Below are positions 17,417 through 25,710 of a DNA stretch of 64,000 bases, one piece after another (position 1 is the first letter of the stretch; each line of letters begins with the position of its first letter). The notes below the pieces were generated by a model, which saw nothing but the letters and a program-made list of their open reading frames with translations, did no database searches and was not told the origin of the DNA. Made by a program: the position numbers and the translations under genes. The DNA is from an uncultured Clostridia bacterium (lineage in GTDB: Bacteria > Bacillota > Clostridia > UMGS1810): the NCBI GenBank assembly GCA_934500705.1, contig CAKSTI010000013.1, positions 20,233 to 84,232 of the forward strand. The letters are read 5' to 3'.

Positions 17417-19249
17417 TTATTTTGTATATACAGCTGCATCTGCCATAGGATACATATTGTCAAAGTTAGAGAATATAAACGCTTTAATCGTGTCCGCACC
17501 TTCGAATTTATCATCGGCAGTAAGAGCAATGCTGTTTGAGCCTTTGGAAATGAGGGTGTTAATACTGCTTACAACGCCCTGCAACTGCTCGCCCTTGTAT
17601 GCAGCAATTACGACATTTCCGGTACTTGCGGAAGGCGTTTCAAAATCTACTGTGAGCACGTCGCCGCCCGCAACATCAGCAACTGTAATATCAGCTCCGT
17701 TTTTCTTGATTTTTGTGGTAAGAGGTTCGTCATAGCTTACCGGAACAAGACGTTCAATTCTGACGTCATCAATCCTTATGTCAACACTTTCGCCATTTGG
17801 ATAATATACATCGGCTGCTCCCGATATTTCTTGTCCGTTCTTGCTATGCGAGCGGCAAAGGTCGAACTCGTTAAATTCAATGTTTGTGTTCGTCGGGTCT
17901 ACTGCAAATGATGTTACAAATTCACCGTTAAAATACTGGCAAACCGTACCGTTTTCATAATCAATAATCATAGTTACGGTGTTCCAAGTTTCAAAGTCAA
18001 ATGTTTTCTTCACAGTGGGTGCATCGGTGTTTGTCTCATTTGCTGCTGAGTAATTATTCAAAGTTTTTGAAAAAGCCATAAACGGTTTTTCCGGTGAATA
18101 TACAACCGTGTTAAGGTACATCTTTCCGTTTGGTCCCCAATTAGCTACATACAAAACTTGCCGGTCGCCGTTTTCCGGATTTGCCAAAGTATTGTCCGAC
18201 ACGTTCATCTGTCTTACGTTTACCTTATATTCAATTTTGAGCTTGCCGGTGTTAATTACTGCGCCGGGCAGATTATGATCTGTAAGATAATAAGCAGTGT
18301 TACTCGTCCATCTCATATTAAGGTACTTGTTGCCATCACTGCCGGAAGGAAGAATATCTCCCAGAGTATAATGCCATACATTGTCGGGATTTGATATTGA
18401 GCTTAATCTTCCCCCAGTCCAGTCACTGTTTTCATAATTGTCAAAATTATCTTTTGCTATAATTCCGGTTTCCGGAACAGATCCGTTTACTGTGTAAGAA
18501 CCCACGCTTTCAGGGTCGACGAAAGACTGCATCTTTTCGAACTTAACGTTGTCAGCTCTTGCCGTGCTGCCATTAGCTACTCTTAAAATACCAAAATACT
18601 TAAATCCGGCTCTTTCAACCGGTGCGCTGAATGTAGCGTTTTTAGTATGCTCTGCAACTTTTTTCCCGTCCAAGTAAAAATCCATTGTATTATTTAAATA
18701 GTCAAAAGTTGTGCCTACTTTGTGCCATTCGTTAGTCGAAATTTCATTGGAAGCCGGGGTATAGCTGTCGCCCGGTCTCGGCATTGCACCGTAATTTTCG
18801 GCATCGCCCCAGTAAACTATTGCACCGCTGTCGGTTTTAAGTGCACTCCACACATAATGTGCAGGAAACCAGCTGCTGGCATCATCACCGCTGTATACAA
18901 CGGAATACAAGCCATTGCCGACCGGACAATCCGACGGAATATAGACATCGTATTCATAGAGTACTTTTCCGCTCGTGATTTTAGCATAGGGCAACTGATA
19001 ATACACATACGGATTGCTCAAAAACGTGTTGCCGTCTGCGGTTAATATGTCCCCTCCGACACCGTAATTCCAGTTAGCCTTTGCCGCCGCTTTTGCCTCG
19101 GCAGTCTCCATGCCGGCATAATCCTCGAAATCGTCGGCAAAAATTATGCCTGTCTCGGGTTCGGAAGTTGTTGTTACAACCGCCGCAAAAGCCGTCAAAC
19201 TTGACATTAACAGAGTCAGTGTCAAAACCATTGATAATAATTTCTTCAT
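17417..19249 (-). CDS. Secreted protein with two LamG/ConA-like modules (paralogue)
   Basis: This 610-aa protein has a signal peptide (about residues 1-23) and the same plan as the 12462-14354 protein: two ConA-like modules opening with TGIIFADDFEDYAG and TGIIAKDNFDNYEN, then the shared C-terminal module (VVIAAYKGEQLQGVVS ... GADTIKAFIFSNFDNMYP). The first 230 residues are nearly identical to the paralogue, down to long DNA identities, which indicates recent duplication or conversion. AGGAGG precedes the ATG. A polysaccharide-binding role is likely but unproven. Confidence 0.75.
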   Translation of the reverse strand: MKKLLSMVLTLTLLMSSLTAFAAVVTTTSEPETGIIFADDFEDYAGMETAEAKAAAKANWNYGVGGDILTADGNTFLSNPYVYYQLPYAKITSGKVLYEYDVYIPSDCPVGNGLYSVVYSGDDASSWFPAHYVWSALKTDSGAIVYWGDAENYGAMPRPGDSYTPASNEISTNEWHKVGTTFDYLNNTMDFYLDGKKVAEHTKNATFSAPVERAGFKYFGILRVANGSTARADNVKFEKMQSFVDPESVGSYTVNGSVPETGIIAKDNFDNYENSDWTGGRLSSISNPDNVWHYTLGDILPSGSDGNKYLNMRWTSNTAYYLTDHNLPGAVINTGKLKIEYKVNVRQMNVSDNTLANPENGDRQVLYVANWGPNGKMYLNTVVYSPEKPFMAFSKTLNNYSAANETNTDAPTVKKTFDFETWNTVTMIIDYENGTVCQYFNGEFVTSFAVDPTNTNIEFNEFDLCRSHSKNGQEISGAADVYYPNGESVDIRIDDVRIERLVPVSYDEPLTTKIKKNGADITVADVAGGDVLTVDFETPSASTGNVVIAAYKGEQLQGVVSSINTLISKGSNSIALTADDKFEGADTIKAFIFSNFDNMYPMADAAVYTK

Positions 19250-19279
19250 TTCTTTTCCTCCTAAAATTTTTTATATTCA

Positions 19280-19386
19280 CACCGCCGCCAAGGAGTAATG
19301 ACATTTGTTTTCGGCGGTGAAAATTACGGTAATTAGTGATGTTTTGGTGTATATTCCATATACACCAAAGGGGGTACCCCCTTTGG
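19280..19386 (-). repeat. Cluster of intergenic palindromes
   Basis: The 141-nt gap between two lectin genes holds CACCGCCG/CGGCGGTG (19280-19287 with 19312-19319), AATTACGGTAATT (19322-19334), TTTGGTGTATA/TATACACCAAA (19343-19353 with 19359-19369) and a perfect 22-bp palindrome centred on GGGGGTACCCCC (19365-19386). The last two overlap, so they are mutually exclusive. No T-run follows, so a simple terminator is unlikely. Confidence 0.7.
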
Positions 19387-19390
19387 TCTT

Positions 19391-22078
19391 TTACTTTACT
19401 TCCGTTGCATCGCAAAGCGGGTGAACGCCGGAGAGGGTATCAAAGGCTATTGCCTTGATGCTGTCCGCTCCCACAAATCCGCCTTCTGCGGTGATGTTGA
19501 CGCTTATATCCTCGCTATACATTCTGTCAACTGTGGGAACATACTGCTCGTGAGCAACCGCCGTAAGGTAGCCGTCCTTGTAGGCAAGCAGAACCACGTA
19601 TGCGCCCTTGCCGTCCGAGGTGGTGTTTATAACATTGACGGTTGCGGTAACAAGGTCGCCTTCGGCAATCTGCGATGCCGAGGTGAGCGGTGCGGAACCC
19701 TTCATAATAACGGGAGTTGAAAACTTGATTTCGCCCTCGTCCGTCATAAACTTAAACTCAACGTCCTTTGCCAAAGCGGCGCCGTTTGCGTCCGCTATGC
19801 CGCTCTTGATGCGCAAAGTGTACTCCGTCTGCGGTTTAAGGCAGTTGGTAAAGTCAACGGTGAGTTCCTTGCCGTCTGCATATACGGTGTAGCCGCCGTT
19901 TTCGCCGTCAAGCTCTGCAAAGTCGGCAAAGTTCTGCGATGAGTCAAGCTCTTTGGAGAACGTGAGCACGGCTTTTTTGGTGCCTGCGCTCATTATGGGC
20001 GAAAACGGATTTGCACTGCCGTCATAGCCTTTAAACTGAGCATTTCTTATAACTATCGGTTCGGGTGCGTCATAGGTGACCTTGACGTTATCTATGTAAT
20101 AACAGTTGGGGTAGAGATCGGAGTTGCCGACTGCACCTCTGTACTTGCCTCCCTGACCGCCGTTTGCCGTGGGGTCGCCGACTGCGCCGTCGTCAACGCT
20201 TGTTATCACAAGTCCGTCGTACGCTCCGCCGGAAACGCCGCCCGGCAGGTAATCAAACTTGCCCTCGCTCTTGCCGTCTAAGAATATTTCAAAATTGCCC
20301 TCGTCCAAATCCACAACGAATTTGTAACGATGCCAAGCAGCAAGCTCCTTTGCATTTGTGGCGGAGTAGCCGACTCTTGACTTGTAGTAACTCTCGTCCC
20401 AATCCGAGGCAGCTTTGCCGTTTGGCAGGTAATAACCCCTGATGTAGGCTCTGTCCGGCTCTCTGGCGGCAACATAGGTCTTGCTTGTGTAGTGCGACCA
20501 GTCGGTAAGACCTGCAAAGAGCGTTGCGTTTGTCCAGGTGCCGTTCCAGTTAAAGTTATCCGCTGTGCGTGTGGTATCGTGCAGACCAAAGGCAAACTGC
20601 GTTTTCCACACAAGCTCGTCAGCCACAAAGTACATATCAAACTCGCTTGTCACCTTGCCGCCGCTTATCTCTCTGCCGTCGGCAAAGGGGAATATAACCG
20701 ACTTGTGCTGGGTGCCGACGCCGTTTACAACGGGGTATGCGTCACTGTGGAAAACCTGCATTACACTTCCCTTGCCGTCGGTGTCTGCAAATTTATCGGT
20801 ATTTTTCTTAATATACTTAGATGTGAGCGAACCTGCACGCTCAAACTCTGTGCCGTTCTCCGAGGCTTTGCCGTAGTAGGCAAAGTCGGCAAAGTTTTCT
20901 CCGTCCTCCGCAGTTTCGGGGAAAGGGGCATTTTCAAAGTCATTGTCTACAAGCGTATATGTTTCCTTTTCGGCATCTGTTGCAAAGAACACCATTGTGC
21001 CGGCAGGGAGGGTTGACGACTTATTGCCGACCTCCTGAACGGTTGCATTGATGTAAAACTCATAGTTTGTGCCGGTTTCCAGCGCATTTTCAAAAGTGAA
21101 GCGCATCGTACTTCCTGACAAATAGCTGTAAGCGACAGGATGCACTTCTTCGTCACTGCCGAGTTTTTTAAGTGTGAAAAGCTCGGTGTCAAGTGTGCTG
21201 TTTTGCTCTACGGTTTTGTCAAAGGCAATGTCGATGTAATTCTCGCCGCTGCCTGCAAACTCTGCGGAAAGTATTCCGCTGCCGAGTCTTTCTATGCTGA
21301 AATTGTCAAACTCAAACGGCTCTCCTGTGTTTACATCGTCATTCAAGTTAAACGTGAGCCACGAGAACTGATAATGCCTTATCATTGATGCGTCCTGCGC
21401 ACCCTTATAGTAGGTGATTTTTTCGCCGTTTACATAGTGGTTTACCTCTTTTAAGTCATAGTCAACAACTGTTGTTACAGTGTACCATTTTCCAAAATCG
21501 ATAAACTTAACATTGCTTTTATCGTCATTAATGCTTGCCATTGAGTCCTCAATGTTTTTATCGTTAAATGCAATGTACGGTTTATTGTCAATGTCCGCAT
21601 TCTCAGATGCGCTGATTCTTACGGAGCTGTAAAAAGCACGGTTTGTCTTGTCATCCTTTGACCAGCCGCCGTCTGCACCGTATGTCATAAGATATAGTCT
21701 TTGATTCTGTGCGACTCCGTCAACAAAGGTGAGCTTTTTGCCCTCGTCAAGCTTTACGTCGTACTGAATTTTCAGTTTGCCGGTTTCTATCTTTGAGCCT
21801 GCGCCGTAGAAGTCCTCCAAGGTGCAAAGGAGCTGATTGTTTTTAATCGGAAAAGTATAGTACTTGTTGCCGTCATCTTCTTTAACAACTCCGTGCGCCC
21901 TCTGATAGATACCGCCGTTTATAAACGACGTGGGGCTTGAATTGATGGAATAATCCTCAAAGTCGTCATCTGATATAACGCCCGTCTGCGGCAGAGTCGG
22001 CGCAAGATAGCGTGCCGACGCCGGAATGAGCGAGAGCAGCAAGCAAAGCGCAAGTACCGCTGAAATTATTTTTTTCAT
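19391..22078 (-). CDS. Secreted ConA-like/Ig-like multidomain protein
   Basis: The 895-aa protein has a signal peptide (to about residue 22). A ConA-like module follows (TGVISDDDFEDYSINSS, 30-260), then an Ig-like Big_5-type domain (SAEFAGSGENYIDIAFDKTV, 265-360), a second ConA-like module (370-690), a second Ig-like domain (700-800), and the shared C-terminal module (AYVVLLAYKDGYLTAV ... GADSIKAIAFDTLSGVHP). AGGAGG lies 7 nt before the ATG. It follows the SLH genes in the same orientation. No catalytic motif was recognised; it may be a lyase or a binding protein. Confidence 0.7.
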   Translation of the reverse strand: MKKIISAVLALCLLLSLIPASARYLAPTLPQTGVISDDDFEDYSINSSPTSFINGGIYQRAHGVVKEDDGNKYYTFPIKNNQLLCTLEDFYGAGSKIETGKLKIQYDVKLDEGKKLTFVDGVAQNQRLYLMTYGADGGWSKDDKTNRAFYSSVRISASENADIDNKPYIAFNDKNIEDSMASINDDKSNVKFIDFGKWYTVTTVVDYDLKEVNHYVNGEKITYYKGAQDASMIRHYQFSWLTFNLNDDVNTGEPFEFDNFSIERLGSGILSAEFAGSGENYIDIAFDKTVEQNSTLDTELFTLKKLGSDEEVHPVAYSYLSGSTMRFTFENALETGTNYEFYINATVQEVGNKSSTLPAGTMVFFATDAEKETYTLVDNDFENAPFPETAEDGENFADFAYYGKASENGTEFERAGSLTSKYIKKNTDKFADTDGKGSVMQVFHSDAYPVVNGVGTQHKSVIFPFADGREISGGKVTSEFDMYFVADELVWKTQFAFGLHDTTRTADNFNWNGTWTNATLFAGLTDWSHYTSKTYVAAREPDRAYIRGYYLPNGKAASDWDESYYKSRVGYSATNAKELAAWHRYKFVVDLDEGNFEIFLDGKSEGKFDYLPGGVSGGAYDGLVITSVDDGAVGDPTANGGQGGKYRGAVGNSDLYPNCYYIDNVKVTYDAPEPIVIRNAQFKGYDGSANPFSPIMSAGTKKAVLTFSKELDSSQNFADFAELDGENGGYTVYADGKELTVDFTNCLKPQTEYTLRIKSGIADANGAALAKDVEFKFMTDEGEIKFSTPVIMKGSAPLTSASQIAEGDLVTATVNVINTTSDGKGAYVVLLAYKDGYLTAVAHEQYVPTVDRMYSEDISVNITAEGGFVGADSIKAIAFDTLSGVHPLCDATEVK

Positions 22079-22095
22079 ACTGTATCCTCCTGTTT

Positions 22096-22129
22096 TTAGG
22101 CAGTGGGAACTTGAACCCGCATTGCCTAA
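22096..22129 (-). repeat. Short hairpin related to the 278-bp element termini
   Basis: TTAGGCAGTG and CATTGCCTAA form a 10-bp stem (one G-U) with an inner GGG/CCC. On the minus strand the motif GGCAATGCnnGTTCA...CTGCCTAA matches the right end of the element at 54943-55220 at about 24 of 31 positions. It too sits just upstream of a ribosome binding site. Confidence 0.65.
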
Positions 22130-22135
22130 GGTAAA

Positions 22136-23065
22136 TTACTGAACCCTGTCCAAATTTATTAATACTTTTCCGTCATTTGACCACGAGATAAACATTGTGT
22201 ATTCGCCGTTTGAACCCTTGAGCGCTTTCTGATAGCCTTCGTCAAGCTCATAGGAAACGTCGGGGAACATCATTTTAACAGTGTTTCTGTATGTTACAAA
22301 TTCCTCTTCGCTTACGTTTTCAAAGGTAAGCTCGGCACGGTCGTCGGTCACGTTTTGCGTTTTCGGCTCGCCGAAGCTGTGTGCCGGGATTTTTGACGTG
22401 ATGTCGCCTTTGGAGTCGTCTTTTATATCGTCGGTTTTAAACTTTTCATACATTCTCACCGAGATTGCAACCGCCTGCTCCCTGGTGGAGTTGGCATAGA
22501 GGGCGTCCTCCTGCTCTTGGGTTACGTTCCGGGGAGCAAACTTGCCCTCGCCGATGCCGTTTATTATGGCGTTTTCCGCCATAAAGTACACGCTGTCCTT
22601 TGCCCAGTCGGATATAAAGCCGTCGTCGGCAAATTTTTCTGCTGTTCCGCTCGGCTTTGCCTCTTTGTCCATAGACTTGGAGTATGTCCTTGCAAGCATT
22701 GTTGCCGCCTGCTCCCTGGAAAGAAGTGCGTCCGGCTCAAAGGTGGTATCGCTTGTGCCGGTGGTTATGCCTGCGGCATAAGCCTTTAAAACTTGCTCAT
22801 CTGCGGTGTCGGAGAACGGATTTACCTCTGCCGCTTTAAGCTCGGTTTTGCCGAGTGCCTCGTAGAGCTTTACGCTGAGCGATGCAAACTCGCTCCTTGT
22901 TATCGGCTTGGAAACGTCTGCGCTTTCAAGCGACGGAGGAATAAGCGAATATTCCTCTGCCTTTTTAAGCTCGGCTGCCGCCCAGTCCGATGCGCCGGTG
23001 TATGCCGATGCGCTGAATGCACAGCTGAGTGCGCAAACTGCGGCAATGAATGAAACCTTTTTCAT
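22136..23065 (-). CDS. SLH-domain surface protein, short
   Basis: The 309-aa protein has a signal peptide (MKKVSFIAAVCALSCAFSAS) and three S-layer homology domains (about residues 22-70, 80-135 and 145-205, with ITRSEFASLSVKLYEAL, LSREQAATMLARTYSKS and STREQAVAISVRMYEKF). A C-terminal 85-residue domain follows that was not recognised. SLH domains bind pyruvylated secondary cell-wall polymer. The start at 23065 has AAAGGA with 9-nt spacing. It lies 28 nt after the preceding SLH gene, in the polysaccharide operon. Confidence 0.85.
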   Translation of the reverse strand: MKKVSFIAAVCALSCAFSASAYTGASDWAAAELKKAEEYSLIPPSLESADVSKPITRSEFASLSVKLYEALGKTELKAAEVNPFSDTADEQVLKAYAAGITTGTSDTTFEPDALLSREQAATMLARTYSKSMDKEAKPSGTAEKFADDGFISDWAKDSVYFMAENAIINGIGEGKFAPRNVTQEQEDALYANSTREQAVAISVRMYEKFKTDDIKDDSKGDITSKIPAHSFGEPKTQNVTDDRAELTFENVSEEEFVTYRNTVKMMFPDVSYELDEGYQKALKGSNGEYTMFISWSNDGKVLINLDRVQ

Positions 23066-23093
23066 AGTTCTCAATCCTTTCTTTATATTATCA

Positions 23094-25691
23094 TCAATCT
23101 GCACGGTTGTTCATTACCCATACTGCAATAGGCTTGTTATAGCGCATAAACACTATAAGCTCGGAGCAGTTTGTGCCGTATGCGTCCGAGGGGCGAATGT
23201 CGCCGACGGAGCCTTGGTAGAACTTATCGTCCTCGGCGTCATAGACAACAATCGGCGTGGTGGACGTTACCTTAAAGTACTCCTCAATCTCCTCACTGCC
23301 TTTTGCCTCACGTGTCACACCGAGAAGGTCGCCGTTTAATGTTACTGCATTTACTATTGCGATACGGTTATATGCCATCAAATCCTGGAACTTATACCAG
23401 TAATTAACGGTATCATAGCCTGCCCAGTCACTTGCCGGGTCTATGCGGCCGGTTTTTCTGGTTTTGTAGTCATAATGAATTTCTATAAGTCCGGAAACTC
23501 CTTTTGCGTTGAGTCCTGCACGGATTACGTCACCCTTATTCGGGATAATGGAATAACCGTCTACTATGTTTATGGTCTTTTCGCTGCCCTTATCGTAGAC
23601 GATGACCTTTGTAACCTTATTGCCGTCGGCGTCTAAGCCTTTGCGGACTTCCTTAACCCAGTAATATGCTGCGTAGTCGTCTATGGGGTATGCGGTTCTC
23701 TTAATTGCCACAAAGTTGCACTCTGCGGAGTGGCCTGTCTTATAAATAGTGGTTTCGTAACCTCTGTTTGAGGCAAGATTTGCCGGAAGCTCTATGCCGT
23801 ACTCGTCGTCATCGCCTTCACCGGAAACCGGTACACGGAACATTACAACGTCGGAGGAGAGGTAGAACTTTTTGCCGAATTTCTTTTCTTCCAGGCAGTA
23901 ACGCTGATTGAGTGTTACGCCGTCGGTTGTACCCATAAGGTGAAGTGTTGCATCGTCCTCGTTTGCGCCTACGGCGGGGGTGTCTATCTCGCACACCTGA
24001 CCTTTGGAATTGAGGATATACATTACAACATTTTTCTTAGCCGAGGCAAGAGTTGCGGCAACGTTTTTGCGCACCTGCTCGCCGTCTATTGTCACTTTAT
24101 CGGCAATTTCGAGAATTTTTATCTCGCCGTCGGTTGCAAGCATTTTCAGCTTGACGGAGCTATCAAGCCCGTTTGCCTTGTCGGAAACGTCTATGAGATA
24201 GCCGCCGACAAATGATGACTTGGTTTCGGAGAAATATGCTATTTTCCCGTATCTGTTCGTTTTAAACGTGCCCTTTTTGCCTATGTCTACGGAAAAGCGT
24301 TTATACGCCGTTTCGAGATACTCGTACTCTGTGCCGTCGATGACAATTTTCTTGTCCTTTGTGCTTATCGAATCCACAGTTCCGTCAAACACGTTGCTTG
24401 AAACATAGATAATTGCACTGCCGTCCGACACTGCCACATCTATCACAGAGCCGGAAATTATGGCGTCAAATCCGAGGAGCACGCCCTCCGTGCTGTACAC
24501 CCAAATGTTGTCATTGTCTATCTTTGAAAGATTTATGACGTTTTTAACGTCTATGTCGTCCACGATGCTTTTGTCGGTATTGTTTACGCTCTTTACAACT
24601 GCTGTCTGATAGTCCTCGATGAAAACAATATCATACGAGCCGTCGCTGTCGTTATCCACAAGGCGAACCTCGCCCTCCGTTACCTTAAAGGCATCGGAAA
24701 GTCCGCTCGACACAACGCTGCCGTTGCGAACTACCGTTGCCGATGAGTCCGTCTTAGCACTTTTTTCTTTGTCAGAGTCGTTATAATACTTTATTTTGCC
24801 GCTCTCGTAGCCAATGAAATCCTCGGCGGATATTGTTAGCACGTCCGTATCGGTATCGTCCAGACAGATAAGCGTCTTTGTGCCGTCATTTACATCTTCG
24901 TAATAAAGCGTTACAGCATAGCCGAGCTTACCTGCTACCGCAAGGCTGCCGACGTTGTAAACCGTACCGTTTATAAGGCATTTGTTTGCGCCGACCGCTT
25001 TGCCCGTTACGGAAAGTCCGTTTACCGCTTCGACAATGCCGTCGTCGAAATATATGTTGCGGTAAAGCGAAAGAAGTGTGGTTTCGTTCTTGTTGGTGTA
25101 GCCGACTGTTTTGCCGATTTTCTCAACATCAAGCATTTTGCAGTGAATTGCATTGTATAAAAGTGTAGTGAGCACGCCGTTTGTCACGTTCTCGCTGCGT
25201 GCAACACCGTCGAGCAGCTTTATTCTGTTTGCCGCCGCAATGTAGCCGCCGGGATAGCCGCCGTTTCTTGCGGCATAGTCACCGTAACCGAGGAGGCTTA
25301 CGAAAATTTTTACCGCCTCATTGTACGTTATTACGTCATTAGGACGGAAGATTTTATCCTCCGGCACGCTTAAAACACCCATATCAACAAGAGTGTTTAA
25401 GGTATGTGCCGCCCAGGAGTCCGCTGCAACGTCCGCATAATACGTGCTGTCTGCGGAAATTGTGGGGTTGATGTCCACGATTTTGCCGACGGTTGAGGCA
25501 AACTCCACTCTCGTTATTTCCTGTGAGTTGTCCAAAACACCGTAAGAGTCCGCACTCATAAGGCCGAGCGCCTTTAAGACCTTCTGCTCGTTTGCAAGCC
25601 TTTGGTCATCATAGGTATTCGCCGCCGCAAATGCGGGCAAAATGCCTATGAGCATTGTTAAAACTATGAGTAATGATACTATTTTTTTCAT
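23094..25691 (-). CDS. SLH-domain surface protein, large
   Basis: The 865-aa protein has a signal peptide ending AFAAA (about residue 23) and SLH-type repeats at the N-terminus (about 27-190, with EITRVEFASTVGKIV and ITYNEAVKIFVSLLGYG). A long beta-rich region with no recognised domain then runs to the C-terminus. GAGG lies 8 nt before the ATG at 25691; a GTG three codons earlier falls in the binding site. It is the middle one of three adjacent SLH genes, and is likely an S-layer or cell-wall scaffold component. Confidence 0.8.
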   Translation of the reverse strand: MKKIVSLLIVLTMLIGILPAFAAANTYDDQRLANEQKVLKALGLMSADSYGVLDNSQEITRVEFASTVGKIVDINPTISADSTYYADVAADSWAAHTLNTLVDMGVLSVPEDKIFRPNDVITYNEAVKIFVSLLGYGDYAARNGGYPGGYIAAANRIKLLDGVARSENVTNGVLTTLLYNAIHCKMLDVEKIGKTVGYTNKNETTLLSLYRNIYFDDGIVEAVNGLSVTGKAVGANKCLINGTVYNVGSLAVAGKLGYAVTLYYEDVNDGTKTLICLDDTDTDVLTISAEDFIGYESGKIKYYNDSDKEKSAKTDSSATVVRNGSVVSSGLSDAFKVTEGEVRLVDNDSDGSYDIVFIEDYQTAVVKSVNNTDKSIVDDIDVKNVINLSKIDNDNIWVYSTEGVLLGFDAIISGSVIDVAVSDGSAIIYVSSNVFDGTVDSISTKDKKIVIDGTEYEYLETAYKRFSVDIGKKGTFKTNRYGKIAYFSETKSSFVGGYLIDVSDKANGLDSSVKLKMLATDGEIKILEIADKVTIDGEQVRKNVAATLASAKKNVVMYILNSKGQVCEIDTPAVGANEDDATLHLMGTTDGVTLNQRYCLEEKKFGKKFYLSSDVVMFRVPVSGEGDDDEYGIELPANLASNRGYETTIYKTGHSAECNFVAIKRTAYPIDDYAAYYWVKEVRKGLDADGNKVTKVIVYDKGSEKTINIVDGYSIIPNKGDVIRAGLNAKGVSGLIEIHYDYKTRKTGRIDPASDWAGYDTVNYWYKFQDLMAYNRIAIVNAVTLNGDLLGVTREAKGSEEIEEYFKVTSTTPIVVYDAEDDKFYQGSVGDIRPSDAYGTNCSELIVFMRYNKPIAVWVMNNRAD

Positions 25692-25710
25692 ATATTTCAC
25701 CTCTGCCTCT

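Noticed and set aside
19365..19386. 22-bp palindrome as an insertion sequence end
   Set aside because: There is no second copy at the expected distance and no transposase nearby.
22103..22120. tRNA T-arm-like string (GCGGGTTCAAGTTCCCA) that might be an attachment site
   Set aside because: There is no rest of a tRNA and no matching integrase next to it; it is explained by the hairpin related to the 278-bp element.
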